Both the position numbers and the translations under genes were made by a program. From the NCBI RefSeq assembly GCF_013167215.1, contig NZ_JABJWY010000016.1:248134-312133 (forward strand): DNA of 64,000 bases, given 5' to 3'. Source of the stretch: Sphingobacterium prati (GTDB lineage: Bacteria > Bacteroidota > Bacteroidia > Sphingobacteriales > Sphingobacteriaceae). Position 1 is the first letter of the stretch, and the number at the start of each line of letters is the position of its first letter. The notes under the pieces were generated by a model. The model was not told the origin of the DNA and ran no database searches. It worked only from the letters and a program-made list of their open reading frames with translations. Shown in pieces: positions 51,888-60,960 of this stretch.

Positions 51888-52808
51888 ATGAAAATATTTT
51901 TTTTCCTCAACTATTTACTTTGTTTTTCATCGCTGCTTCTGACTAGTTGTTCTTCCTTGATAAACACTGTTCAGGTACAGACGTTGACGAAAAACTATTG
52001 TGCACCAAACGTCACCTATCATTCGATCCCTGTTCAACAAATTTCACCTTCTGATAGTATCCTGTTGTTAAAATATTTCTCAGCCCATGATTTTGTGCTG
52101 ATTAAATACCTTAATCTAGCACAACCAGCGCTTAACTATTTAAACAGTCCTAAATATGCTACACAGAGACTGTCGGCCAAACAAACGATGACTGAAAAAT
52201 ATATGTTATTCGAGTCAGAATTGAACGCGATTGCAGCTGAACTCGATTGCAATGGAGAACGCATTGATAAGCTCGCTGGATATATTGACGAGCTCAATGC
52301 AAAAAAGCAAACTAGACTTACAGTAGCTTCCATTCTTTTAGGCGCAGTAACTGCGGTTACTGCAACTACGGTCCAAAACAACGATCTTAACAACGGATTG
52401 AGCATTGCCGGTGGTTTGGGTACGGCAGTACTAGGATTTATGACGTTAAATCCAAAAGGAAAAAGGATTAAGATGAGCCTTCAGCGCAATATGCTTGAGA
52501 GTATCTGGTATCAAAACAACAGTTCACAAATTTATCCTAGTTCAATCTGGGGAATTTTATCTGAGAAGAGGTTTAGTAACTCATTAAACCTGTCCCTCGT
52601 GGAAACAATCCGGCAACGCTGGTTACAATATGGCTTGGACGACCAGCAGAATAGTCCCCTTGAGAAATTGTATTTCGGGGATGGTGGCGTCTTTGCGGTC
52701 GAAGACCTACATGATCTAGCTAATATGCACAATGAATTGCAGGCGACTATAAGATCCATACAACAGGATATGCGAAGCCTGATGCTAAGCATAACATCGT
52801 TAGATTGA
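51888..52808 (+). CDS. Hypothetical lipoprotein
   Basis: A 306-residue lipoprotein: signal peptide MKIFFFLNYLLCFSSLLLTSC with lipobox LLTSC (Cys21). The middle is helical and contains a glycine/alanine-rich hydrophobic pair of helices (VASILLGAVTAVTATTVQ, GLSIAGGLGTAVLGFMTL) that could insert in the membrane, flanked by predicted coiled-coil. The C-terminus (LHDLANMHNELQATIRSIQQDMRSL) is again helical. No family is recognised. The frame is open 186 bases upstream, but only the ATG at 51888 yields a lipoprotein signal. It is convergent with a flavin-reductase relic. Confidence 0.68.
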   Translation: MKIFFFLNYLLCFSSLLLTSCSSLINTVQVQTLTKNYCAPNVTYHSIPVQQISPSDSILLLKYFSAHDFVLIKYLNLAQPALNYLNSPKYATQRLSAKQTMTEKYMLFESELNAIAAELDCNGERIDKLAGYIDELNAKKQTRLTVASILLGAVTAVTATTVQNNDLNNGLSIAGGLGTAVLGFMTLNPKGKRIKMSLQRNMLESIWYQNNSSQIYPSSIWGILSEKRFSNSLNLSLVETIRQRWLQYGLDDQQNSPLEKLYFGDGGVFAVEDLHDLANMHNELQATIRSIQQDMRSLMLSITSLD

Positions 52809-53103
52809 TTTCACCGAGGTGCTGCACCTGTCGGCCAAGGAACTCCACATGGTGCTGGACTTATTTTCCAAGATACCATGGTGCACGATATTGATGACAC
52901 ATTCAGGTACTTCCAATACGTTTTCAAGGGTATGTTTAGTACTATTATCCTGCGCTCTGGTTGTTGGCGAAAATACACATATTGGCGGATTGACACTTAC
53001 CACATTAAAAAAACTGAAGGGACTTAGATTAACTGTGCCCTTTTTAGCTATAGTGGATGCAAAACATATCGGTCGAGGTGCAATGGCATCGTGCAAAATA
53101 TTT
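52800..53103 (-). pseudogene. Flavin reductase-like fragment
   Basis: Minus-strand reading contains the central part of a flavin reductase (DIM6/NTAB-type split barrel): AIAPRPICFASTIAKKGTVN, LSPFSFFNVVSVNPPICVF and HTLENVLEVPECVINIVHHG. Before AIAPRP the usual N-terminus is replaced by unrelated sequence. After INIVHHG similarity ends, and the frame stops at 52800. The family is normally about 200-300 residues, so both ends are missing. It is a relic, next to the HxlR/SDR locus with which such reductases are often associated. Confidence 0.72.
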
Positions 53104-53271
53104 GATTTTTTGTAAATTTTTATTGTGAATATCTTTTTTTGTTCACAAAAAAACGAAATGTCTAAACTATAGCAGATTTCATATTTTTGCAATGAATTTG
53201 ATAAAGTTCAATTATTTGTTGACTTGACAGTTGATATTAAATGTGGATTATCAAAAAATGAACTGCTGGTA

Positions 53272-53625
53272 TTACCGCTGATTGATATACGTTTTGCCCC
53301 ATTTTTCTAAGGCTAGAAAAATTTCTTCAAGAGATTTACCTAAATCCGTTAATTGGTATTCCACTTTCGGCGGTACAACCGGAAATACTTCCCTAATGAT
53401 CAGACTATCTTCCTCCATTTCACGAAGCTGTGCAGTTAAAGTCTTATCCGATATGGGATCCAGCCGGTCTTTGATATCTTTAAATCTTAATGGATGGCCC
53501 GCTCTCAAAACTTTATAGATTTTTAATTTCCATTTACCTCCCAGGATAGACAACGAAGCTTCGATGGTACAATCAACATTGGGATTGTTCTCACAGTTGA
53601 TAGTGGATCTTCTGCTATAGCTCAT
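53272..53625 (-). CDS. HxlR-family transcriptional regulator
   Basis: A 117-residue winged-helix regulator. CTIEASLSILGGKWKLKIYKVL is the typical HxlR opening with the conserved Cys in VDCTIEAS, then LRFKDIKDRLDPISDKTLTAQLREMEEDSLI and VPPKVEYQLTDLGKSLEEIFLALEKWG. Members often sense thiol-reactive or carbonyl compounds through that cysteine. It is divergent from an SDR gene, with a palindromic operator between them. It is the only intact HxlR in the window; relics of two others are at 4631 and 36957. Confidence 0.92.
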   Translation of the reverse strand: MSYSRRSTINCENNPNVDCTIEASLSILGGKWKLKIYKVLRAGHPLRFKDIKDRLDPISDKTLTAQLREMEEDSLIIREVFPVVPPKVEYQLTDLGKSLEEIFLALEKWGKTYINQR

Positions 53626-53689
53626 TTTTTTTTATTTATTTTTTGTGATAACAATCTTTAAATCAATAATGCAAACCGTGTTCTTAGTT

Positions 53690-53707
53690 ACTTACCTTAT
53701 GGTAAGT
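53690..53707. promoter_or_regulatory. Putative HxlR operator between the divergent genes
   Basis: ACTTACC-TTAT-GGTAAGT is a perfect 7-4-7 palindrome, extended outwards by TT/TT-like bases. ACTTAC/GTAAGT repeats are typical of HxlR-family (YodB/HypR-type) sites. It lies just upstream of the SDR promoter elements and within reach of the hxlR promoter, so it may control both genes. Confidence 0.7.
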
Positions 53708-53740
53708 TATTGTAATTCAGATTTTTGTATTTTAATTTTG
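53708..53740 (+). promoter_or_regulatory. Bacteroidota promoter of the SDR gene
   Basis: TTG at 53710-53712 and TAATTTTG at 53733-53740 (TAnnTTTG) are spaced 20 bases apart, as in the Bacteroidota sigma consensus. The operator palindrome touches the upstream element and the SDR ATG is 25 bases downstream. Confidence 0.65.
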
Positions 53741-53764
53741 GCCGTAGAAATTAATATATAATAT

Positions 53765-54499
53765 ATGAATAATAAAATTCTAATTGCCGGAGGTTCATCC
53801 GGTATCGGTTATGGTATAGCCAAACACTTTTATGAAAAAGGATGGGATGTCCTCATTACCGGCAGAAACAAAGATAAATTAAATTTGGCAAAAGCTACAA
53901 TGCCTGGCATCCATACGTTGGTATATGACAGCGCGGATGAAGAACATCTAGCGGATCTGATCAACTTTATAGAAAGCAACTGGAATGGAAAGTTGGATAT
54001 CTTAGTCAACAGTGCTGGCCATGTAGAGTTGGGAAGTTTAAAGGATATTTCAAAATCATCGCTGGAGGATATGTATCAGGCTCATTTGATTGGCCCGACT
54101 TTGCTGGCATCAAAATGTTTGAAATTCCTGGCTGCCACAAAAGGACATATTTTGAATATTACCAGTAGTCATGGCATAAAAGTGTATTCCGATTTGAGTG
54201 CATATGGTTCCGCAAAAGCAGGGTTAAATATGCTTACAAAAATCTGGGCACTCGAATTGGCTCCGATTGGTGTTAAAGTTAATGCCATTGCCCCTGGACC
54301 GACTAATACCGATATTTTGAAATCTGCTGGCTACGACGAAGAGACAATTCTAGCCATTCAGGACAGTGAAAAAAAACAGATTCCCTTGCAGCGTAGGGGA
54401 AATGTTGAAGACATTGTTTCTGTTGCCGTATCTATTTTGGATTCTGAATGGACTACAGGCATTATTATACCAGTGGATGGCGGAATCTCTATTTCTTAA
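53765..54499 (+). CDS. Short-chain dehydrogenase/reductase
   Basis: A 244-residue classical SDR. The cofactor motif is ILIAGGSSGIGYGIAKHF, with Asn/Arg at TGRNKDK suggesting NADP(H). The structural motif is ILVNSAGHVELG, and the catalytic triad is Ser in NITSSHGIK with Tyr-x-x-x-Lys in SAYGSAKAGLNML. The end, TTGIIIPVDGGISIS, is standard. The substrate is unknown. It is divergent from the HxlR gene and followed by tandem hairpins. Control by HxlR suggests reduction of a reactive carbonyl or quinone. Confidence 0.92.
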   Translation: MNNKILIAGGSSGIGYGIAKHFYEKGWDVLITGRNKDKLNLAKATMPGIHTLVYDSADEEHLADLINFIESNWNGKLDILVNSAGHVELGSLKDISKSSLEDMYQAHLIGPTLLASKCLKFLAATKGHILNITSSHGIKVYSDLSAYGSAKAGLNMLTKIWALELAPIGVKVNAIAPGPTNTDILKSAGYDEETILAIQDSEKKQIPLQRRGNVEDIVSVAVSILDSEWTTGIIIPVDGGISIS

Positions 54500-54513
54500 A
54501 CCGCAATCAAAAG

Positions 54514-54545
54514 GCGGAGTATCACTATATATAGTGATACTCCGC
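54514..54545. terminator. Perfect 32-bp palindrome, terminator of the SDR gene
   Basis: GCGGAGTATCACTATA is followed directly by its exact complement, giving a 32-base perfect palindrome without a loop (tight turn at the TATA centre). It lies 14 bases after the SDR stop. As RNA it would make a very stable hairpin; there is no T-tract immediately after, but a second hairpin follows. Confidence 0.7.
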
Positions 54546-54549
54546 ATGA

Positions 54550-54574
54550 TATCACTTTATTTCATGAAGTGATA
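54550..54574 (+). terminator. Second hairpin after the SDR gene
   Basis: An 8-base stem, TATCACTT with complement AAGTGATA, and a nine-base loop, four bases after the 32-bp palindrome. It shares the TATCACT sequence with that palindrome's inner arm, so the two could also pair alternatively. Confidence 0.55.
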
Positions 54575-54683
54575 AATCGAAGTTGTTTTTTAAATATTTG
54601 ATTATTAATTAGTTAATTCTTTTGGCCTCACTGTTGTTTCTTCGCCATTATACAAAGTATTGATAAACTTTAAAGTTAAAAAC

Positions 54684-55436
54684 ATGAAAATTTTAGTTAT
54701 TGGAGGCACAGGATTGATCGGAACAAAAACTGTCGCTAAGTTAAGAGCACTGGGACATGAAGTTATTGCAGCATCACCAAATACCGGTATAAATACTATT
54801 ACAGGCGAAGGTTTAGCAGAAGCTGTGAACGGAGCCGAAGTGGTTATTGATCTTGCCAATTCACCATCATTTGCAGACAAGGATGTGATGGAATTTTTTG
54901 AGAGTTCGGGGAAAAATTTGTTGGCAGCCGAAATTAATGCTGGTGTTAAACACCATATTGCGTTGTCTGTTGTTGGTACCAGCCGCCTCCAGGCAAGCGG
55001 ATATTTTAGGGCAAAGCAAGTACAAGAAGATCTTATTGTCAAATCAGGCATTCCTTACACGATCATTCATTCCACGCAATTTTTAGAATTTTTAGGGGGC
55101 ATCGTTGCTTCTGCACAGGATGGAGATATGATCAATCTGTCTACGGCTAAAATACAACCGATCGCAGCTGAGGATGTATCTTCTTTTGTTACCGAATTCG
55201 CACTTGGCCAACCTATAAACGGAATCGTGGAAATTGGCGGCCCCGAACAATTTGAACTTGCGGGCCTAGTGCAACAATATTTGGTCAAAACAGAAAACCC
55301 CAAGGAAGTTGTTGGAAGTAAAGAAGCCTTATATTTTGGTGCACCCTTGGAAGAATTAACTTTAGTGCCTTCTGTGGATGCAAAATTGGGTAAGTTAACC
55401 TTTGAAGAATGGTTTCGTCTTAATGCTCAAAAATAA
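54684..55436 (+). CDS. NmrA-like / atypical SDR NAD(P)-binding protein
   Basis: A 250-residue protein with an N-terminal Rossmann fold: MKILVIGGTGLIGTKTVAKL (GGxGxxG) and VNGAEVVIDLANSP. The catalytic YxxxK of classical SDRs is replaced by SGYFRAKQVQEDLI, as in NmrA-like and NAD(P)H-dependent atypical SDRs. PYTIIHSTQFLEFLG is typical of that group. The substrate is unknown. The ATG at 54684 is taken because the motif begins there. The downstream SdhC-like gene starts 76 bases later. Confidence 0.88.
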   Translation: MKILVIGGTGLIGTKTVAKLRALGHEVIAASPNTGINTITGEGLAEAVNGAEVVIDLANSPSFADKDVMEFFESSGKNLLAAEINAGVKHHIALSVVGTSRLQASGYFRAKQVQEDLIVKSGIPYTIIHSTQFLEFLGGIVASAQDGDMINLSTAKIQPIAAEDVSSFVTEFALGQPINGIVEIGGPEQFELAGLVQQYLVKTENPKEVVGSKEALYFGAPLEELTLVPSVDAKLGKLTFEEWFRLNAQK

Positions 55437-55512
55437 ATATATGCTGATCCAAGGGCAGATAATGTCCTTGGATTTTGAAGTCTATCTATCCCTTCTTAAA
55501 AAGATTATAATT

Positions 55513-56184
55513 ATGAAGAGTTTTTATAACACCTTTACGAGCTCTTTGGGCCGAAAATTTACAATGGCATTGAGCGGAATGTTCCTCATCAGTTTTTTGC
55601 TGGTGCATATGTCGGTCAATGCACTCATATTTTATAATGATGGCGGAGCAACATTTACAATTGGTGCACATTTTATGGCCACAAATCCCGTGATCAGGAC
55701 GTTGGAAATCGTTCTTATTGTTGGATTTGTTCTCCATATTGTGCAAGGACTTCTATTATGGAAAAAAAATAGGGATGCGCGCCCCATCAAATATGCCTAT
55801 CCATTGGCTACGCCTAAGATAAAATGGTATAGCAAGAGCATGACCTTGCTGGGAACACTTTTGTTGCTGTTTTTAGTGATACACACTTCCAACTTTTGGA
55901 TACCAAATCGTATTCATCAGTTTCGTTATGATGAGGAGCTGCCGCTTTATGAGCTGATGCTAGAGAAGTTTAGCAACCCGCTGGAAGTATTGGTTTATCT
56001 ATTTGGTTGTGTCTCCCTGTTTTGGCATCTCTTGCATGGTTTTACCAGTGCTTTTACTTCGCTGGGCATATCGCATCGGCGGTACAATGGTTTTATAAAA
56101 TGGATGGGCACCAGCTTTTCAGTAATTGTACCGCTCGTGTTATTTTTGATGCCGCTGTCCATTTATTTTAAGTGGATAAATTGA
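55513..56184 (+). CDS. Orphan succinate dehydrogenase cytochrome b subunit
   Basis: A 223-residue five-helix membrane protein of the Bacteroidota SdhC/FrdC cytochrome b type: SSLGRKFTMALSGMFLISFLLVHMSVN, EIVLIVGFVLHIVQGLLLWKKN, SKSMTLLGTLLLLFLVIHTSNFW and FWHLLHGFTSAFTSLGISH contain the histidines expected to ligate two haems and close quinone-site residues. SdhA and SdhB normally follow directly, but here the next gene is a sigma-54 activator, so this copy is isolated. It could be a spare subunit, a regulator of the complex or a different quinone-linked membrane anchor. The start was placed at the ATG before KSFYNTF. Confidence 0.85.
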   Translation: MKSFYNTFTSSLGRKFTMALSGMFLISFLLVHMSVNALIFYNDGGATFTIGAHFMATNPVIRTLEIVLIVGFVLHIVQGLLLWKKNRDARPIKYAYPLATPKIKWYSKSMTLLGTLLLLFLVIHTSNFWIPNRIHQFRYDEELPLYELMLEKFSNPLEVLVYLFGCVSLFWHLLHGFTSAFTSLGISHRRYNGFIKWMGTSFSVIVPLVLFLMPLSIYFKWIN

Positions 56185-56277
56185 TTAAACAGAATTGCGT
56201 ATATTCGAACTATAGCCAACTGCATAAACGTATTAATAAAAACGTAAGGGTGCTGTTGTACTGCACTTCTGTATATC

Positions 56278-58911
56278 ATGAAAGCAAATAAAACAACCAA
56301 TCCTAAAAATGATGTGTCCAAGCCGAGCATCGCATATTACCAACAAGAGCGCGAGATCCTATTAGCATTAGGCAACGATCTGACTAAAGTTCGAGACAAA
56401 AACGATCTCATCCGCCTTTTTAAAGAAGGCATAAAAGGCTTATACTTTATTACCCATACCATTGTTACGACCATCGATTACAAAGACGATACCTACAGCC
56501 CCTTTCTTCTTGACAATGATGGGTCCCCGATTCGGGATCATCCGCGTTATGCGGAAATGATAAAAGCTCGTTTTCCCCTTAAAGGCCCATTTATTCAGGC
56601 TGTATTGGATTCAACCGAGCCAGTTTCATTTGTGTTATCGGATATTATGGACGATCCGGGAAGCCCAAAATTTCTGCGTGTCAATTATGAAAAAGGAGTA
56701 CGTGAAATTTTAATGGCCAAATTGATGCGTGAAGGGCATGCCATTGGCTTCCTTCATATTTATACCGATAAAATTAATGGCTTTAGCCAGAATTTCAGAG
56801 ATGTCATCGTGGGTATTATTCCCCAGATATCGAGTGCAGTTTCCAATATCGTAAAAAACCAAGAGCTACTCAAAAGGGAAAAGGAGAAGACTTTTCTGCT
56901 CGAATTCAGCAGCCGAATGGCCGCTGTTCGAACGAAGGAAGAGTTAACGGAGACTGTTCGCAATGTATTAAAGCAACTTAGTCCGACGGGAAGTTTTGTC
57001 ATTCGGCGAATCTGCGGTGACACGAAATCTTTTACAGAACCCTATATTTATGATTTCGGAACGCATCCCGTACCGAAAACCAAAGTGGATTGGTTCCAAC
57101 AATTGCCCCTCAATGATGGTTTACAGAATCGTATTTTAACGAGTGCCATTCCTTTGTTATTTAATGTAGACCGTGAGGTGCAGCGTGGTATTTCCTCAGG
57201 TTATCTCCATTATTGGAAGTCATTGGGGATAGCGACGTTTACAGGGATACGCTTGCGGAATGGTGAGACCAATTTAGGCCTGTTGTTATTGGAGACTGCC
57301 GAAATCAATATCCCCTTACTCCAGAGCATTTGTGCGCAGATCTCAACAGCTATTTCCAATACGTTGGCTAATGAACAGCTGGTTAAAAAGCAGCAAGAGC
57401 AATCTTTTTTATTAGATTTCAGCAATGATATTACCCAATTGAGGACAAAGCAAGACCTTCAGTCAGCCATCAGTCGGGTTCTAGACAAAACCCTGTCTAC
57501 AAGATTGTCCATGATTCGTGTGATCGAAGCCGATGGCATCCACTTATCTCCTTTTATGTATGATGCCGCACTGTTTGCCGACGCAAAAACCGATTTTGAT
57601 AAATTGGCAAGTAATCTTATTACAATCAATGAACTATATACTGCCCAAGTATTGGCTAGCAAAGAGGGGCTTGTGTTCAATGTTGAGGAGGAAATTAAAA
57701 AAGGAAACGATTATGCCCGATTATGGAAGACCACAGGGCGAAGGAATATGTATGGCCTGCCTTTGCGGATCGGTGACAAGAATATCGGTACGATATGGTT
57801 GCTGGCGGATCAGCTCAATAAAATGCTTATTAAAGGCATTTGTTCACAGATTTCAATTGCCATTGATAATATTCGTGCCAATGAGCAACTATTGGCCTAT
57901 AAAAAGAATCTGGAAATAGAGAATGATTACTTAAAAGAGCAGATCAAAACTATTTACAATTTTTCGGAAATAATCGGCAGTGGGGAGGCCATGCAGCAGG
58001 TATATCACCTGATGTCGCTCGTGGCAAGTACTGACACTACCGTTTTGATTACGGGTGAAACCGGGACTGGAAAAGAGTTGGTCGCCCGGGGTATTCATAT
58101 ATCCTCGGATCGAAAAGATAAAGTCATGGTCAAGGTAAATTGCGCAGCTTTGCCTGCGCATCTGATCGAAAGCGAATTATTTGGACACGAAAAAGGCGCA
58201 TTTACAGGCGCCTTGGAGCGCCGTATCGGTAAATTTGAACTGGCACATCAAAGCACAGTTTTCTTGGATGAGATCGGAGAACTTCCCCTCGAAGCACAAT
58301 CAAAATTGTTGCGGATTATTCAGGAACGCGAACTGGAAAGGATCGGTGGGCAGCAGACCATAAAAATTGATGTCCGGCTGATTGCGGCTACCAATCGCAA
58401 TTTGGAAGAAGAGGTAAAGGCAGGACGTTTTCGGGCCGACCTGTATTTCCGGCTCAATGTATTTCCGATACACCTACCGCCACTACGTGAGCGGCTGGAA
58501 GATATCCCCCAGCTTACCGACTTTTTTATGCAGAAATACAGTCGCAATACAGGGCGTAAAATGAAGAAAATAGGATCAAAAGTAATTCAGCAATTGCGTA
58601 GCTATAGCTGGCCCGGAAATGTACGCGAACTCGAACATTTGATTGAAAGGACAATTCTTTTGACCACAACTGCAGAGATTGACTATGTTTATCTTCCTAA
58701 GGTGCATGCTGAATCTGGGCAGGAAGAGCTGCAGTATCTAAATTATTCACTCGATGAATTGGAACGCAATTATATTATCCAGGTTTTAAAGCGCAGTGCC
58801 GGAAAGATTTCGGGACCAGGAAGTGCATCTGAAATTCTGCAAATTCCTGGCAATACCCTACACTCAAAAATAAAAAAACTACATATTCGAAAGAGCGAAT
58901 ATTTTACCTGA
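56278..58911 (+). CDS. Sigma-54-dependent transcriptional activator with three GAF domains
   Basis: An 877-residue regulator. Three GAF-like sensory domains occupy about 25-190, 205-360 and 375-535. A coiled-coil linker (NLEIENDYLKEQIKTIYNFSE) leads to the AAA+ domain (about 568-800): Walker A GETGTGKE near residue 592, the sigma-54 contact loop GAFTGA near 640, Walker B VFLDEIGE and arginine finger in FRADLYFRLNVFP. The C-terminal Fis-type helix-turn-helix (about 835-877) ends in GNTLHSKIKKLHI. There is no receiver domain, so small ligands probably act through the GAF domains. It lies in the same direction as the bestrophin gene 31 bases downstream. Confidence 0.93.
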   Translation: MKANKTTNPKNDVSKPSIAYYQQEREILLALGNDLTKVRDKNDLIRLFKEGIKGLYFITHTIVTTIDYKDDTYSPFLLDNDGSPIRDHPRYAEMIKARFPLKGPFIQAVLDSTEPVSFVLSDIMDDPGSPKFLRVNYEKGVREILMAKLMREGHAIGFLHIYTDKINGFSQNFRDVIVGIIPQISSAVSNIVKNQELLKREKEKTFLLEFSSRMAAVRTKEELTETVRNVLKQLSPTGSFVIRRICGDTKSFTEPYIYDFGTHPVPKTKVDWFQQLPLNDGLQNRILTSAIPLLFNVDREVQRGISSGYLHYWKSLGIATFTGIRLRNGETNLGLLLLETAEINIPLLQSICAQISTAISNTLANEQLVKKQQEQSFLLDFSNDITQLRTKQDLQSAISRVLDKTLSTRLSMIRVIEADGIHLSPFMYDAALFADAKTDFDKLASNLITINELYTAQVLASKEGLVFNVEEEIKKGNDYARLWKTTGRRNMYGLPLRIGDKNIGTIWLLADQLNKMLIKGICSQISIAIDNIRANEQLLAYKKNLEIENDYLKEQIKTIYNFSEIIGSGEAMQQVYHLMSLVASTDTTVLITGETGTGKELVARGIHISSDRKDKVMVKVNCAALPAHLIESELFGHEKGAFTGALERRIGKFELAHQSTVFLDEIGELPLEAQSKLLRIIQERELERIGGQQTIKIDVRLIAATNRNLEEEVKAGRFRADLYFRLNVFPIHLPPLRERLEDIPQLTDFFMQKYSRNTGRKMKKIGSKVIQQLRSYSWPGNVRELEHLIERTILLTTTAEIDYVYLPKVHAESGQEELQYLNYSLDELERNYIIQVLKRSAGKISGPGSASEILQIPGNTLHSKIKKLHIRKSEYFT

Positions 58912-58942
58912 TTGATTATCATTTTTTATAAGATATTGAACG

Positions 58943-59950
58943 ATGTACATTGGAAGAACCTATAAAATTACCGAATTTCTTTTCTGGACGCGACGGAATC
59001 TGTTTTTGTTGCTCTTGATCAGTATTGTTCCAGTTTTGTTATATGAATTATTGGGCCTCCAATGGTTGGTAGTACCCTGGCCCATAGTTGCTTTTTTAGG
59101 AACAGCAACAGCCTTTGTCGTGGGATTTAAAAATCAGCAGACGTATAATAGGACGTGGGAAGCACGTGACATTTGGGGGCTGAAGATTGGCATGAGCAGG
59201 GCTTGGGCAATAATGTGTCGCGATTTTATCAAAGACCGCGATATTGCACGTGAGATTGCATTTCGCCATTTGGCATGGCTTACAGTGCTGCGGTATGCGT
59301 TACGCTCCAAGCGGGCTTGGGAAAATATTGATAAGTCTTATAATCGCGAATATGCTAGCCTATACACGATTCCAGAGCGGGAAATAGCCCTGTCAACAGT
59401 ACTGCAAAAATATATGCGTGAGGAAGAACTTGAAAAAGTAATTGCTGCCAGTAATCCCCTGACACAGCTGATAAGTCTACAAAGCGCCGCACTGGCGAGG
59501 TTGTCTGATACCGGTGCGCTTGATAATGCACGTTTTTTCGAATTGCATAAATATTTACGTGAATTTTCAACCCTACAAGCTAGAAGTGAAAAAATAAAAA
59601 ATTTTCCTTATCCCAGGCAATATGCTACAGTTAATCGGATATTTGTTTGGCTTTTTTGTCTTCTGTTGCCTTTTGCTATGTTAAAAGAGTTTAATTCATT
59701 CAATGAATTTACAACTGGATGGATGAAGGGCCACATGGTGTGGCTTGTCATACCTTTCAGCATGATAATATCCTGGGTATATACATCATTAGATCAAGTG
59801 GGCGAGAGTACTGAAAATCCTTTTGAAGGCAGCCCCAATGATATCCCGATTTCTCACATTTGTTATACGATTGAAAATGAGATAAGAGATATATGGGGAG
59901 ATGCGAGACCTGCCCAGACCATTTTTAATCCAAATAATATTATTATGTAA
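58943..59950 (+). CDS. Bestrophin-family anion channel
   Basis: A 335-residue membrane protein of the bacterial bestrophin (YneE/UPF0187) family. It has four helices with the typical RRNLFLLLLISIVPVLLYELL, the polar GFKNQQTYNRTWEARDIWG loop, and the C-terminal signature SLDQVGESTENPFEGSPNDIPI followed by SHICYTIENEIRDIWG. Bacterial members form pentameric cation or anion channels in the inner membrane. It is cotranscribed with the sigma-54 activator (31-base gap), so that regulator may control channel expression. Confidence 0.9.
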   Translation: MYIGRTYKITEFLFWTRRNLFLLLLISIVPVLLYELLGLQWLVVPWPIVAFLGTATAFVVGFKNQQTYNRTWEARDIWGLKIGMSRAWAIMCRDFIKDRDIAREIAFRHLAWLTVLRYALRSKRAWENIDKSYNREYASLYTIPEREIALSTVLQKYMREEELEKVIAASNPLTQLISLQSAALARLSDTGALDNARFFELHKYLREFSTLQARSEKIKNFPYPRQYATVNRIFVWLFCLLLPFAMLKEFNSFNEFTTGWMKGHMVWLVIPFSMIISWVYTSLDQVGESTENPFEGSPNDIPISHICYTIENEIRDIWGDARPAQTIFNPNNIIM

Positions 59951-60239
59951 TAGGAACAGAAGATCTTCATACCCTAAAAATTTAAATTCAGAAACGATTG
60001 ATTTAATCAAGTTGAATTTGTTAGAAAATCTTGTGAAAACGAACCTCAACAATTGAATTCATTTATGAATTATCGGTTTCATTTACGAAGCGCTTATACG
60101 TTTGCTCGTAACAAATAATAAACTAGCCACAGCGAAGTGTAACTGCCCGGACAATAATGCTTAAAAAGTACTTATTTTAGTGAAAAGGATGCGTCGGATT
60201 ACAGCCTAAAGCTTGTCGATGAAATTTAATGATTAATAG

Positions 60240-60800
60240 ATGATGAATAGACTATTCCCAATATTAGTTTCCGCGATTTTATTTTCAAATTGTCACAACG
60301 ATTCGAAACCTACGCCTGATAGGATAAGCGTATCGGAACAGCAAGCTGTTTTAGATGCGTTAGGCAGTCACATGCATCCTGGTATTACCGATCTTACCGA
60401 AGCAAAGCGTATTCCGGCAAATCAGTTTTTATTGGCGAGCTATTATCCATTGACTCCAGCGGAAACTAAAGCCATGGAGCTCGCATCTAAGCAACAAGGG
60501 AGCTTTGCAACGGATTTAGCGGATAGAATACATTGCACGCTCACACATGCTGAGCTTAGGAATGAAAAAAACGAAGAAGTGAATTTGATTGATACTGTTC
60601 AAAATCCATTGTATTTGCAACGTTTTGGTCTTTGGGACTATGATCATAAAAGTTGTCAAAATGTAGGTATAACGATACAAACCAGACAATTTTTTTCTAA
60701 ATTAAAAGGTTCGGTACAGCTCAAATTACAAATTGATCAAGGGCCTGAAAAGCTTATTGATATCCCAATAGAAATCAGTATAAACGATACCATAAAGTAG
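60240..60800 (+). CDS. Hypothetical lipoprotein
   Basis: A 186-residue lipoprotein (MMNRLFPILVSAILFSNC with lipobox LFSNC, Cys18). The mature part is soluble, with a helical N-terminal section (ISVSEQQAVLDALGSHMHPG), a middle with two further cysteines (DRIHCTLTH and HKSCQNVG, possibly a disulfide) and a beta-rich C-terminus (GSVQLKLQIDQG). No family is recognised. A second ATG three bases downstream is equally possible. It stands alone. Confidence 0.68.
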   Translation: MMNRLFPILVSAILFSNCHNDSKPTPDRISVSEQQAVLDALGSHMHPGITDLTEAKRIPANQFLLASYYPLTPAETKAMELASKQQGSFATDLADRIHCTLTHAELRNEKNEEVNLIDTVQNPLYLQRFGLWDYDHKSCQNVGITIQTRQFFSKLKGSVQLKLQIDQGPEKLIDIPIEISINDTIK

Positions 60801-60960
60801 CTCCTACGGTGGACGTAAATTTTTCAATTCGATTGCGGCCATTGGCGAAAACGTCGAACCATGAAGTCTGCAATGGTGGTGATCTTTTCAAAACAAACTA
60901 TAGCTGCGCGTGGTTTTAATGTAAAAGCCGAGTATTAATCGGAACAAGATTGCTTTAAGA

